Below, piece after piece: positions 35,853 through 43,560 of a stretch of 64,000 nt of DNA; within the stretch, counting starts at the first letter, position 1, and every line of letters begins with the position of its first letter. Source of the DNA: Bacillus norwichensis (GTDB taxonomy: Bacteria; Bacillota; Bacilli; Bacillales; Bacillaceae_C). The DNA lies in assembly GCF_014836955.1 (NCBI RefSeq), contig NZ_JACSPV010000005.1:110964-174963 (forward strand). Direction: 5' to 3'. Both the position numbers and the translations under genes were made by a program. The notes below the pieces were generated by a model. The model did not search any database. It had not been told where the DNA came from and was given only the letters and a program-made list of their open reading frames with translations.

Positions 35853-36944
35853 TTATTCAGAGATTTTTACAATTGGCTTAATGGCCAGACCATTTTTAGA
35901 ATCTTCGAATGCCTGGTTGATTTCAGTGAAATCATAGAATGTCACTAATTTATCGAATGGGAACTTTCCTTTTTTATAATATTCGACTAGCTGCGGAATG
36001 AATAATTGAGGAACTGCATCTCCTTCAATGACTCCAACCATTGTTTTCCCTTCTGCCATAATTTCTTCGTGAACATTGATGCTCATCTCAGGTGTTACTC
36101 CAACAATTGCAAGTTGACCAAGAGGGCGAAGGGCTCTAAGAGCTTGGCGAACTACAACAGGTACACCTGTTGTATCAAGTCCATAATGAGAACCTCCATC
36201 TGTGATATCTTTAATTTTTTCTACAACATCCTCGTTTTTACTGTTAATTGTATGTGTTGCTCCCAGTTCTTTCGCCAGCTCTAAACGATTGTCATGGATA
36301 TCTACCGCAATAATGTTTTTACAGTCCGTTATTTTTGCCGCCATTATTGCACTTAAACCTACTGCACCAGTGCCATATACAACAATTGAAGTTCCGAATT
36401 CCGGTTTTAGTTTATTTAACACGGTGCCACTGCCTGTTTGAATCCCACATCCTAAAGGACCTAACAAGGCTAGATCAACATCTTTGTCCACCTTTACTAC
36501 ATTTCTTTCATTGGCAACTGCATATGTTGCAAATGAAGATTGACCGAAGAAGGTAGAAAGTTCTTGATTATGCTGATGTAAACGGTGCGTATCATCTTCC
36601 ATTTTACCGCCAAAGTTTAATTCATTGAATTCGGTACAAACAGTCGGATGTCCCGTTAAACAGTTTTCACAATGTCCACAAGAGGCAAACGATAAAACAA
36701 CATGATCTCCCGGTTCGATCCTTTTAACCCCTTCTCCTACTTTTTCAACAATTCCAGACCCCTCATGTCCTAATACGATTGGATACGGTGCGATTGCCAT
36801 ATCACGAGCAACAGCATCTGTATGACAGACTCCAGAAGCCACGATTTTGATTAATACTTCATTGACCTTTGGCTCAATTAGCTCTACATCTTCAAATTTG
36901 AATTCTTCTCCCTGACTATGGGTAACAGCTGCTTGAATTTTCAT
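35853..36944 (-). CDS. Zinc-dependent alcohol dehydrogenase (AdhC/aryl-alcohol dehydrogenase-like)
   Basis: 363-residue medium-chain dehydrogenase. Catalytic zinc ligands in GVCHTDA and GHEGSGIVEKVG, structural zinc cysteines in CGHCENCLTGHPTVC, and NAD-binding VYGTGAVGLSAIMAA. Sequence layout resembles benzyl/aryl-alcohol dehydrogenases. AGGAGG precedes the ATG. An MhqR-type palindrome at 36970 suggests control by the MhqR encoded 24 kb away, so it may process aldehydes or alcohols arising during electrophile stress; that link is inferred from the motif. Confidence 0.88.
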   Translation of the reverse strand: MKIQAAVTHSQGEEFKFEDVELIEPKVNEVLIKIVASGVCHTDAVARDMAIAPYPIVLGHEGSGIVEKVGEGVKRIEPGDHVVLSFASCGHCENCLTGHPTVCTEFNELNFGGKMEDDTHRLHQHNQELSTFFGQSSFATYAVANERNVVKVDKDVDLALLGPLGCGIQTGSGTVLNKLKPEFGTSIVVYGTGAVGLSAIMAAKITDCKNIIAVDIHDNRLELAKELGATHTINSKNEDVVEKIKDITDGGSHYGLDTTGVPVVVRQALRALRPLGQLAIVGVTPEMSINVHEEIMAEGKTMVGVIEGDAVPQLFIPQLVEYYKKGKFPFDKLVTFYDFTEINQAFEDSKNGLAIKPIVKISE

Positions 36945-36969
36945 AGTTACCTCCTGAATAAGTCGATTT

Positions 36970-36987
36970 TATCTCTATTCCGAGATA
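36970..36987. promoter_or_regulatory. MhqR-like operator before the alcohol dehydrogenase
   Basis: TATCTCTATTCCGAGATA is a good inverted repeat (TATCTC...GAGATA), 15 of 18 against the MhqR consensus, 26 bp upstream of the start codon. Confidence 0.65.
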
Positions 36988-37102
36988 AGTCTATCTATAT
37001 TTTAATCCTTCGAAATAATAGATTCAAGTTCATGGTATCCAAATGAGTCGTAGTGTATTCAAACTTTAATAAGCACAACCAAAGGAATTTGTTCATCCCT
37101 GC

Positions 37103-37294
37103 TTGACGTCAATGCTGATTCACCTTAAACTCAGAAAAAACATGATTAAGTTATTAGAGGTAGTGACTATTTTAATCCAAGAATTGAGTTTGAAGCTACA
37201 TAATAAACGGTTGAACACAATATTAGAAGCTGCTGAAAAAGGGTATCTTAAATGTAGCGATATGAATCATTTAGTTGGTGCCCAACATAAATGA
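37103..37294 (+). CDS. Small open reading frame, doubtful
   Basis: 63 codons (or 53 from an internal ATG at 37142) just before the LtrA gene. Composition is Leu/Lys/Ile-rich (IKLLEVVTILIQELSLKLHN), amphipathic-helix-like. No clear ribosome binding site, no recognised family. It may be a gene or chance; recorded with low confidence. Confidence 0.25.
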   Translation: MTSMLIHLKLRKNMIKLLEVVTILIQELSLKLHNKRLNTILEAAEKGYLKCSDMNHLVGAQHK

Positions 37295-37308
37295 AGGGTG
37301 GGGATTAA

Positions 37309-38397
37309 ATGGAAGAAAAAAAAGTGACTTGGTTAGAACTATTTTATGATTTGTTAATTGTAGCTGCCATTGCTACTGTAACACACGTTTTGCTCCACGT
37401 GGAAGAGGGGGATATCCCTTCAGAGTATTTATTAAAGTTTGTACTGATTTTTATTCCTATTTGGTGGGCTTGGGTAGGCCAAACTATGTTTACCAATCGA
37501 TTTGGACAGGACTTATTTCATCAACGGATATTTTTAATATTGCAAATGTTTTTCGCACTTGTCATGATTTCCAGTTTATCGGTGGATTTCGATTCCTATT
37601 ATAAGCCATTTTTGTTGGGCTATATTGGCTTACGAGCACTAATCTCAATACAATATTTTGTAGCACAGCGTACAGAAACAGGGGATCGAAAGAAAGCAGC
37701 TTTATTTTTCGGAAAATACTTTTTGATCGGGATTTTTATTTCAATATGTTCTGTGTTTTTTGATTCCTGGATTAGATATGTAATTTTATATTTGGGCATT
37801 TTTGCAGATATTTCTTTTCCACTCATTGGACGTAAACATTTAGTAAAGGTACCTACAAACACGGGGCACCTATTAGAGCGATTTGGCCTATTCACCATTA
37901 TTCTATTTGGTGAAACTCTAGTTAGTACACTTTCTGTCATTCAGCCAAGGCAGGATGATTGGCATTCGATTATGTTTTCCTTAGTCTCGTTTATTCTCAT
38001 TATATCGATGTGGTGGCAGTACTTTGATAATCTAGAGAAAAAAGTGGACAAAACAAAAGAAACTGCGGGGCAAATGATTATATACGGTCATTTATTCATA
38101 TTAATGTCCTTAAGCATGATTGCAGCCTCCATAAGGTTATTATATTTAGCAGAAATAAACTACATGTTTATATTGCTTTTTATATTCGGTGCTTCATTAC
38201 TCTACTTTTCATCCACATCACTTGTCTTTCACCTATACCGATACGAGCATCAAAGATTAAAAATTTATCACCTAAGCTTATTTTTGGGAATTTTAGCAGC
38301 TTTTTTTCTTGTCAATTTAGCATTTACCGTACCTAACATCATAATTGCGGGGGAATTGGCCATCTTCTTTATGATCTATGCTAAAATCACAACTTAG
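37309..38397 (+). CDS. LtrA-family (low temperature requirement) membrane protein
   Basis: 362 residues with about ten hydrophobic segments. The N-terminal KVTWLELFYDLLIVAAIATVTH and the mid-protein LLERFGLFTIILFGETLVST are signatures of LtrA proteins, whose function is poorly known (reported for cold growth of Listeria). GAAGGGTGGGG lies before the ATG. The TAG stop is the first base of a REP palindrome. Confidence 0.88.
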   Translation: MEEKKVTWLELFYDLLIVAAIATVTHVLLHVEEGDIPSEYLLKFVLIFIPIWWAWVGQTMFTNRFGQDLFHQRIFLILQMFFALVMISSLSVDFDSYYKPFLLGYIGLRALISIQYFVAQRTETGDRKKAALFFGKYFLIGIFISICSVFFDSWIRYVILYLGIFADISFPLIGRKHLVKVPTNTGHLLERFGLFTIILFGETLVSTLSVIQPRQDDWHSIMFSLVSFILIISMWWQYFDNLEKKVDKTKETAGQMIIYGHLFILMSLSMIAASIRLLYLAEINYMFILLFIFGASLLYFSSTSLVFHLYRYEHQRLKIYHLSLFLGILAAFFLVNLAFTVPNIIIAGELAIFFMIYAKITT

Positions 38398-38455
38398 GGG
38401 TCTGACCCCCGATACGTTAATGCGTTAAAGCAGTGGGGGTCTGACCCCTTTCTTG
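38397..38455. repeat. REP pair after the LtrA gene
   Basis: GGGGTCTGACCCCC (38397-38410), then ACGTTAATGCGTTAAAG, then GGGGGTCTGACCCC (about 38435-38448) followed by a truncated GACCCCTTTC echo. Two REP palindromes in a BIME-like pair, matching those next to the RAYT gene. It abuts the LtrA stop codon. Confidence 0.88.
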
Positions 38456-38546
38456 ACCCCTTTCTTTTTCTTACTTCGGATTTTATTCTTGCCACCGCTT
38501 TCCACGCATACACTAAGTCATATGACGTGTTTAGGAGAGGATGTCT

Positions 38547-39956
38547 ATGATTATTCATGTTGTCCGCAGCGGAGAGACTTTAGCGGAGATTGCCCGCCGA
38601 TACGGTAGCAATGTTTCACAAATTGCAGCTTCGAATGAATTGCCTGACCCGAACCGGCTCATCATTGGTCAGGCTCTTGTTATTCCGATTGCCGCCCAGC
38701 AGCATATCGTTCGAAGTGGAGAAACTCTATGGCAGATCGCCCAAAGATATGGTGTTTCACTAGATGCGATTATACGGCTGAATCAATTGGCAAATCCTAA
38801 TATGCTTGAGCTCGGTACCGCCTTAGTCATTCCCGCCCGTGTTCACACGGTACAAGCCGGCGAAACCCTTTGGCAGATTGCTCAACGCTACGGAACAACA
38901 GTGCAGGAAATTGTAAGATTGAATCAGATTCAAAATCCGAATGTCATTCCTATAGGCACCGTGCTCACGATTCCGTTTCCAAAGCCGGTCATTGATGTAA
39001 ATGCCTATACCATCAGCCGAGGGGAAACTGGTGCCAAAGAAGTCAGGGAAGTGGGTCGGCATCTTACGTATATAACTCCTTTCGCCTATATCATGAAAGA
39101 AGATGGAAGCCTCGAATCCATCGATGATGGCCCAATTATTAAAGCAGCTCAAGAAACCCATGTTGTCCCTATGATGTCCATCACTAATTTTTCTTCCACA
39201 AACCCAGGCACCAGCTTGGCTCATACAATCCTATCAAACCCTGAACTTCAAGAGCGTTTATTAACCAACGCAATCAATATCATGGACGAAAAAGATTACC
39301 GCATATTGAACATCGATTTTGAGAATGTCAGGCAAACAGATCGCGAAGCCTACAACCAATTTTTACAGCGGGCAGCTGACCGCCTGCATCCGCTCGGTTA
39401 CTTTTTATCCACAGCACTTGCACCTAAAACGAGCAGTGAGCAACAAGGGCTTCTGTATGAAGCTCATGAATATGAGGCCCATGGAAGAATAGCCGATTTT
39501 GTTGTGTTAATGACCTACGAATGGGGGTACCGCCTCGGTCCTCCGCAAGCCATCTCACCACTTAATCAGATGAGGCGTGTTCTCGATTATGCTGTCACTG
39601 TCATTCCTCGTAATAAAATTTTGATGGGCTTCCAATTGTACGCGCGTGACTGGATCATTCCCCACGTTCAAGGACAGGAAGCCGAAACCTTTGATATGCA
39701 AGAAGCTCTCCGCCGGGCATTGAAATATGGTGCCACCATTCAATACGATGAGAGAGCGCAATCCCCGTTTTTCCGATATACAGACGAACAGGGGCGCCGC
39801 CATGAAGTATGGTTCGAGGATGCCCGCAGTGCCCAGGCCAAGTTTGATTTGGTAAAAGAATTCGGCTTGCGTGGCGTGAGCTATTGGGTACTGGGCTATC
39901 CTTTTCCACAGAATTGGCTTTTATTGGAGGATAATTTCATTGTTAGAAAAATGTAG
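38547..39956 (+). CDS. LysM-GH18 spore glycosidase (SleL/YaaH-like) with three LysM repeats
   Basis: 469 residues without a signal peptide. Three LysM modules: residues 1-47 (HVVRSGETLAEIARRYG), about 51-97 (HIVRSGETLWQIAQRYG) and about 99-145 (HTVQAGETLWQIAQRYG), then a GH18 domain with active-site ILNIDFENV. SleL/YaaH enzymes are N-acetylglucosaminidases acting on spore cortex fragments and usually carry two LysM modules, so three is unusual. The ATG at 38547 has GGAGAGG at good spacing; the one at 38541 abuts it. Flanked by REP pairs on both sides. Confidence 0.9.
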   Translation: MIIHVVRSGETLAEIARRYGSNVSQIAASNELPDPNRLIIGQALVIPIAAQQHIVRSGETLWQIAQRYGVSLDAIIRLNQLANPNMLELGTALVIPARVHTVQAGETLWQIAQRYGTTVQEIVRLNQIQNPNVIPIGTVLTIPFPKPVIDVNAYTISRGETGAKEVREVGRHLTYITPFAYIMKEDGSLESIDDGPIIKAAQETHVVPMMSITNFSSTNPGTSLAHTILSNPELQERLLTNAINIMDEKDYRILNIDFENVRQTDREAYNQFLQRAADRLHPLGYFLSTALAPKTSSEQQGLLYEAHEYEAHGRIADFVVLMTYEWGYRLGPPQAISPLNQMRRVLDYAVTVIPRNKILMGFQLYARDWIIPHVQGQEAETFDMQEALRRALKYGATIQYDERAQSPFFRYTDEQGRRHEVWFEDARSAQAKFDLVKEFGLRGVSYWVLGYPFPQNWLLLEDNFIVRKM

Positions 39957-39986
39957 CTGGACGAAAGAGAGTCCAGCTTTTTTTCA
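39955..39986 (+). terminator. Intrinsic terminator of the three-LysM glycosidase gene
   Basis: AGCTGGACGAAAGAGAGTCC stem continuing to AGCT and eight T residues. The left arm starts inside the TAG stop codon. Confidence 0.88.
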
Positions 39987-40056
39987 TTTAAGCCGATATT
40001 TTGACTTAAGCTTTTCAATCACGTATGATTTTGTCAAATTTAAACTTGAGTAATAA

Positions 40057-40116
40057 GGGGTCTGACCCCCACTGCGTTAATTCGTTACTACTTTAATGTG
40101 ATGGGGGTCTGACCCC
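40057..40116. repeat. REP pair before the SRPBCC gene
   Basis: GGGGTCTGACCCCC (40057-40070), ACTGCGTTAATTCGTTAC, and GGGGGTCTGACCCC (40103-40116). Same BIME-like organisation as 38397-38455. Confidence 0.9.
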
Positions 40117-40133
40117 TTAGTGGAGGGCTGACA

Positions 40134-40598
40134 ATGTTAGCGTCTATTGAAAAATTAGGAAATGGCGGCAGAGCCCGCTTTGAACGTTATTGGCATCATC
40201 CCGCTGAAGATGTATGGGCCTGGATTACGGAAAACGAAAAGCTCTCCCAATGGTTTCCCGAACTGCGAATGGGGGAACTTCGCAAAGGTGGCTTCATGCA
40301 ATTTGATATGGGGAATAACAGCCTTGAGAAGCTGGAGATCACAGCTTTTCAAGATGCTTCTTTGCTGGAATTTGCTTGGTGGGAAGACAGCATCCGTTTT
40401 GAATTGCAACCAGAAACAAATGGGTGCCGCCTGGTTCTTATCGAAACAATCAGCAAAATTACAGATCATACACCAAAGGACCTTGCTGGATGGCATGTAT
40501 GTCTCGACGTAATTAGTGCATTAATGGATGGCAGAGCCTTTGATCGTTCTGAAGAATGGAAGAAGTGGTATAAGAAATATATACAAGCATTTGAGTAA
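40134..40598 (+). CDS. SRPBCC/AHSA1-like protein
   Basis: 154 residues. The pattern RYWHHPAEDVWAWITENEKLSQWFPEL followed by beta strands and a C-terminal helix is that of the START/SRPBCC (activator of Hsp90 ATPase-like) fold, a lipid or small-ligand binding cavity. Function unknown. GGAGGG lies upstream of the ATG, 18 bp after a REP pair. Confidence 0.8.
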   Translation: MLASIEKLGNGGRARFERYWHHPAEDVWAWITENEKLSQWFPELRMGELRKGGFMQFDMGNNSLEKLEITAFQDASLLEFAWWEDSIRFELQPETNGCRLVLIETISKITDHTPKDLAGWHVCLDVISALMDGRAFDRSEEWKKWYKKYIQAFE

Positions 40599-40606
40599 GC
40601 GACTAG

Positions 40607-40628
40607 CTTACAGAAGTGGGAGACTTTA
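40607..40628 (+). repeat. Short fragment of the dispersed palindromic repeat
   Basis: GCTTACAGAAGTGGGAGACT matches the hairpin core seen in copies A-H, without the rest of the element. It may be a relic of a lost copy. Confidence 0.5.
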
Positions 40629-40767
40629 AAAAGCTAGCCTGTCCAAAAAAACAAAAAACATTTAACCAAAATCCCCTCTCCCTTTCTATCCCCATACATA
40701 AGAGAAAACATGCCCACATATATATCAATAAAAGACCATCCGCTAATGATGAAACGGGGTGTGCCAT

Positions 40768-42021
40768 ATGTTTATTTATGTTGTGAAATTGGGGGATTCA
40801 TTGTTTTCAATCGCGGCCAAGTATCGAATTTCGATGGACAGCCTTCGCATCACTAACGGTTTGAGAACGGACCAGCTTGTTCCCGGTCAGGATTTATTGG
40901 TTCCATCGAATGTATATATTGTGCAGCCTGGCGATTCTCTCTATTCCATTTCTCAGATTGCCTTTATTCCAGAAGAGACAATTCGCTTATATAACGGGCT
41001 TCAATCTGATGAGTTGACCGTCGGGATGGAGCTTTATTTTCCACCGAGGGAAAAGCATCCAAAGCAAGGCCTTAGTTATTTGACTCCTTCCACCCCTGAG
41101 CAAAACCGGCTAAATGTGCAAACCTTTGCTCCAATCACTTCGAATTTTGGTGTGTTTGAATACCATATTTTAGAAGATGGTAGTTTAAGTGCGCTGGATG
41201 ATCAGCAGGTCATTTCGCTTATTAGAGAGAATGGTGCGATTCCAATCGTTGTCATTACTAACCTGACAGAGAGTGGCTTTAGTCCGCAATTAACTAACAG
41301 AATATTAAATAACCCTTCACTACGTCAGCGAGTAATCGATAATATTTATAATCTAGTTAAAAGTAAAAATTACGCCGGGGTCAATATAGATTTTGAGCAA
41401 ACCCTAGAAAGTGACCGGGATTTATACAGCGGATTCTTGGCTGCCCTTAGGGATCGTCTGAGACCTGAGGGGCTCACTGTTTCGGTCGCCGTTCCCGCAA
41501 AGAGTTCTGACGACATCCCATGGCTGAAAGGGTTTGATTATGGGGGAATCGGAGCAGCTGTCGACTTTGTTTTTATCATGGCGTACGACTGGCATGAGGC
41601 CGGAAGTGACCCCGGACCAGTTGCTCCCATTACTGAAGTGAGAAAAACACTTGATTATGCCCTGACAAAGATGAGGAGGGATAAAATTGTACTGGGCGTC
41701 CCTCGCTACGGATATAATTGGACAATGAACAATGGGTCTGTTGTTAGTGCCAGAGCCTTTTCCGTAGCAAATGCTTATGCGACCGCGATGAGATACCAGG
41801 TATCAATCGAATACTCCACTGAAGATCAACAGCCTCACTACACTTACTGGGATGAAGATGGCAGGAGACACATTGTCTGGTTTGAAGATATCCGGGCACG
41901 AGCGGTAAAATTTCAATTGGCCGTCGATTATCAGCTACGAGGAGTTGGAGCCTGGCAACTAGGCCTGCACTTTCCGCAGTCCGCATTTTTAGTCCGAGAG
42001 TTTTTTAGAAAAAGAAGATAA
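40768..42021 (+). CDS. LysM-GH18 spore glycosidase (YdhD/YaaH-like), two LysM repeats
   Basis: 417 residues, no signal peptide. Two LysM modules (YVVKLGDSLFSIAAKYR at the N-terminus, YIVQPGDSLYSISQIAF near residue 50) then GH18 with active-site GVNIDFEQT and MAYDWHEAG. Paralogue of the protein at 38547-39956, both ending with similar WFED.RA..KF and LRG.. blocks. The GTG at 40759 is also in frame, but CGGGG suits the ATG at 40768. Likely a coat- or cortex-associated hydrolase made in sporulation, by analogy with B. subtilis YdhD/YaaH. Confidence 0.9.
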   Translation: MFIYVVKLGDSLFSIAAKYRISMDSLRITNGLRTDQLVPGQDLLVPSNVYIVQPGDSLYSISQIAFIPEETIRLYNGLQSDELTVGMELYFPPREKHPKQGLSYLTPSTPEQNRLNVQTFAPITSNFGVFEYHILEDGSLSALDDQQVISLIRENGAIPIVVITNLTESGFSPQLTNRILNNPSLRQRVIDNIYNLVKSKNYAGVNIDFEQTLESDRDLYSGFLAALRDRLRPEGLTVSVAVPAKSSDDIPWLKGFDYGGIGAAVDFVFIMAYDWHEAGSDPGPVAPITEVRKTLDYALTKMRRDKIVLGVPRYGYNWTMNNGSVVSARAFSVANAYATAMRYQVSIEYSTEDQQPHYTYWDEDGRRHIVWFEDIRARAVKFQLAVDYQLRGVGAWQLGLHFPQSAFLVREFFRKRR

Positions 42022-42104
42022 AAGGCGCGGCTTTATTTAATGTTTATGGGTACACTCTCAGTCATTTTGATTCCTTCACCTTGGAAACATAAAAGTTCTA
42101 CACA

Positions 42105-42148
42105 AAAAGATCTCCTTTCAGAGAGATTTTCTCTAAAGGAGATCTTTT
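42105..42148 (+). terminator. Strong intrinsic terminator
   Basis: AAAAAGATCTCCTTT...AAAGGAGATCTTTT, a stem of more than 15 pairs with an inner AGAGA/TCTCT stem, downstream of the second glycosidase gene. Confidence 0.85.
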
Positions 42149-42279
42149 CATACATTTTATCCGAGGTATCTTGCCGATTCCTGAATTCAAAGGAAAAGAA
42201 ATGCTAGTGCCAATCCTGTCACTCATTTATCCGTCTGATCCACGCGTTTTCACATTTTTTCAACCGCTAAACACTTTCT

Positions 42280-43278
42280 TTATTCATAAACTTCCGCTTC
42301 CCATTCTGGCTTGATTTCCACTTCGATGGCATCCGCCACTTCCTTGTTAACCATAAACTTCAAAGTTTTAGGCGGCTCGGCAGGAATCTCACTGGGCTTG
42401 GCTTCCCCATTTAAAATTTTCACAGCCATTTCACCTGCTCCATGGCCAACTTCAAAGAAATCCACTCCAAACGCAGCAAAAGCCCCCCTTGGAACCGAAT
42501 CAAGATCCGCTGCCAATAATGGCACTTTCTGTGTAGTTGCAACATCGGCAATTGACTCAAAAGCTGAAACTACAGTATTATCCGTAATACAATAAATAGC
42601 ATCTACCTTATCCGCAATTGATTCCGTCGCCTGCTTAACATCCGCACTTGTGGAGACCGTCGCTTCCTCCAATTCCAATCCATACTCTTCCATCTGTTTT
42701 TTTATTTTATCGATTTGAGCGCGCGAATTTTGCTCCCCAGCATTGTAAATCGTACCGACTTTTTTCGCTTTGAGTTCGTTTTTCAAATATTCCAGTGCTT
42801 TTGGAATGGACTCTGGATGATGATGGCTTGTCCCGGTTACATTGCCGCCGGGATGTTCCATAGAGTCGATCAATTCTGCTCCAACTGGGTCGACAACTGA
42901 TGTAAAAACAATTGGAATTTCCGTTGTTTTACTCAATGCAGCTTGAGCACTTGGTGTTGAGTTCGCAAAAATAAGATCCACGTTCTGGCCGACAAAGTTG
43001 GAGGCTATTGTATCATTCGCACTGTTATCCCCTTGGGCATTTTGCATGTCATATTCAACATCAAGCCCAGCCTCCTCAATCGCCTTTTTGAATCCTTCAG
43101 TCGCCTGGTTTAACGCCGGATGTTCCATTAATTGTGTGACACCAATCGCATATGTCTCCTTGCTTTCCTTTCCGTCTGAATCGGCCAGCTCTGTTTCAGG
43201 CGCAGAAGAATTGCTGCTACAAGCTCCTAAAATGAAAATGGCTCCGACTAAGGAAAGGAGACTCTTTTTAAACCTCAT
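42280..43278 (-). CDS. ABC transporter substrate-binding lipoprotein, TrpX/PF04392 family, orphan
   Basis: 332 residues. Signal peptide with lipobox FILGACSS (lipidated Cys at residue 20), then a type I periplasmic-binding fold (IGVTQLMEHPALNQATEGF, DLIFANSTPSAQAALS, FTSVVDPVGAELI). Relatives include tryptophan/tyrosine-type TrpX. The frame opens at 43332; the ATG at 43278 gives a proper signal peptide and has GGGGG upstream. The permease and ATPase genes normally found next to such proteins are absent here, so it is an orphan in this window. Confidence 0.85.
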   Translation of the reverse strand: MRFKKSLLSLVGAIFILGACSSNSSAPETELADSDGKESKETYAIGVTQLMEHPALNQATEGFKKAIEEAGLDVEYDMQNAQGDNSANDTIASNFVGQNVDLIFANSTPSAQAALSKTTEIPIVFTSVVDPVGAELIDSMEHPGGNVTGTSHHHPESIPKALEYLKNELKAKKVGTIYNAGEQNSRAQIDKIKKQMEEYGLELEEATVSTSADVKQATESIADKVDAIYCITDNTVVSAFESIADVATTQKVPLLAADLDSVPRGAFAAFGVDFFEVGHGAGEMAVKILNGEAKPSEIPAEPPKTLKFMVNKEVADAIEVEIKPEWEAEVYE

Positions 43279-43326
43279 CCTACTAACCCCCAATTCTAAT
43301 AAAATTCCCTTTTTTCTAAAGATCGA

Positions 43327-43508
43327 GTGCACCTTGGCGTATTTGCGCCCAGAATTTATCGAATTCCGCTCGATAAATTCCCGCTGAAAATCTATGGCAT
43401 CTACCGGAGGATTTAACTTTATTCAGTCGGTGTTTGAACCCCTACTGAATAGAATATTAATACACTTTCATCTCACCACTTACAGAAGTGGGAGACTTAT
43501 GAAGTTAA
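43327..43508 (+). repeat. Dispersed palindromic repeat, copy H
   Basis: About 182 bp between the lipoprotein gene and the amide regulator. GCACCTTGGCGTATTTGCGC start, GAATTCCGCTCGATAAATTC hairpin, GTGTTTGAACCCCTACTGAA centre, CACCACTTACAGAAGTGGG hairpin, GAAGTTAA end (the inner part of the last arm is lost). Confidence 0.88.
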
Positions 43509-43560
43509 TATTTTCAGAAAAATTATAAACCAGTGTGTATGCGCTGTCAATCTTGCTCTC

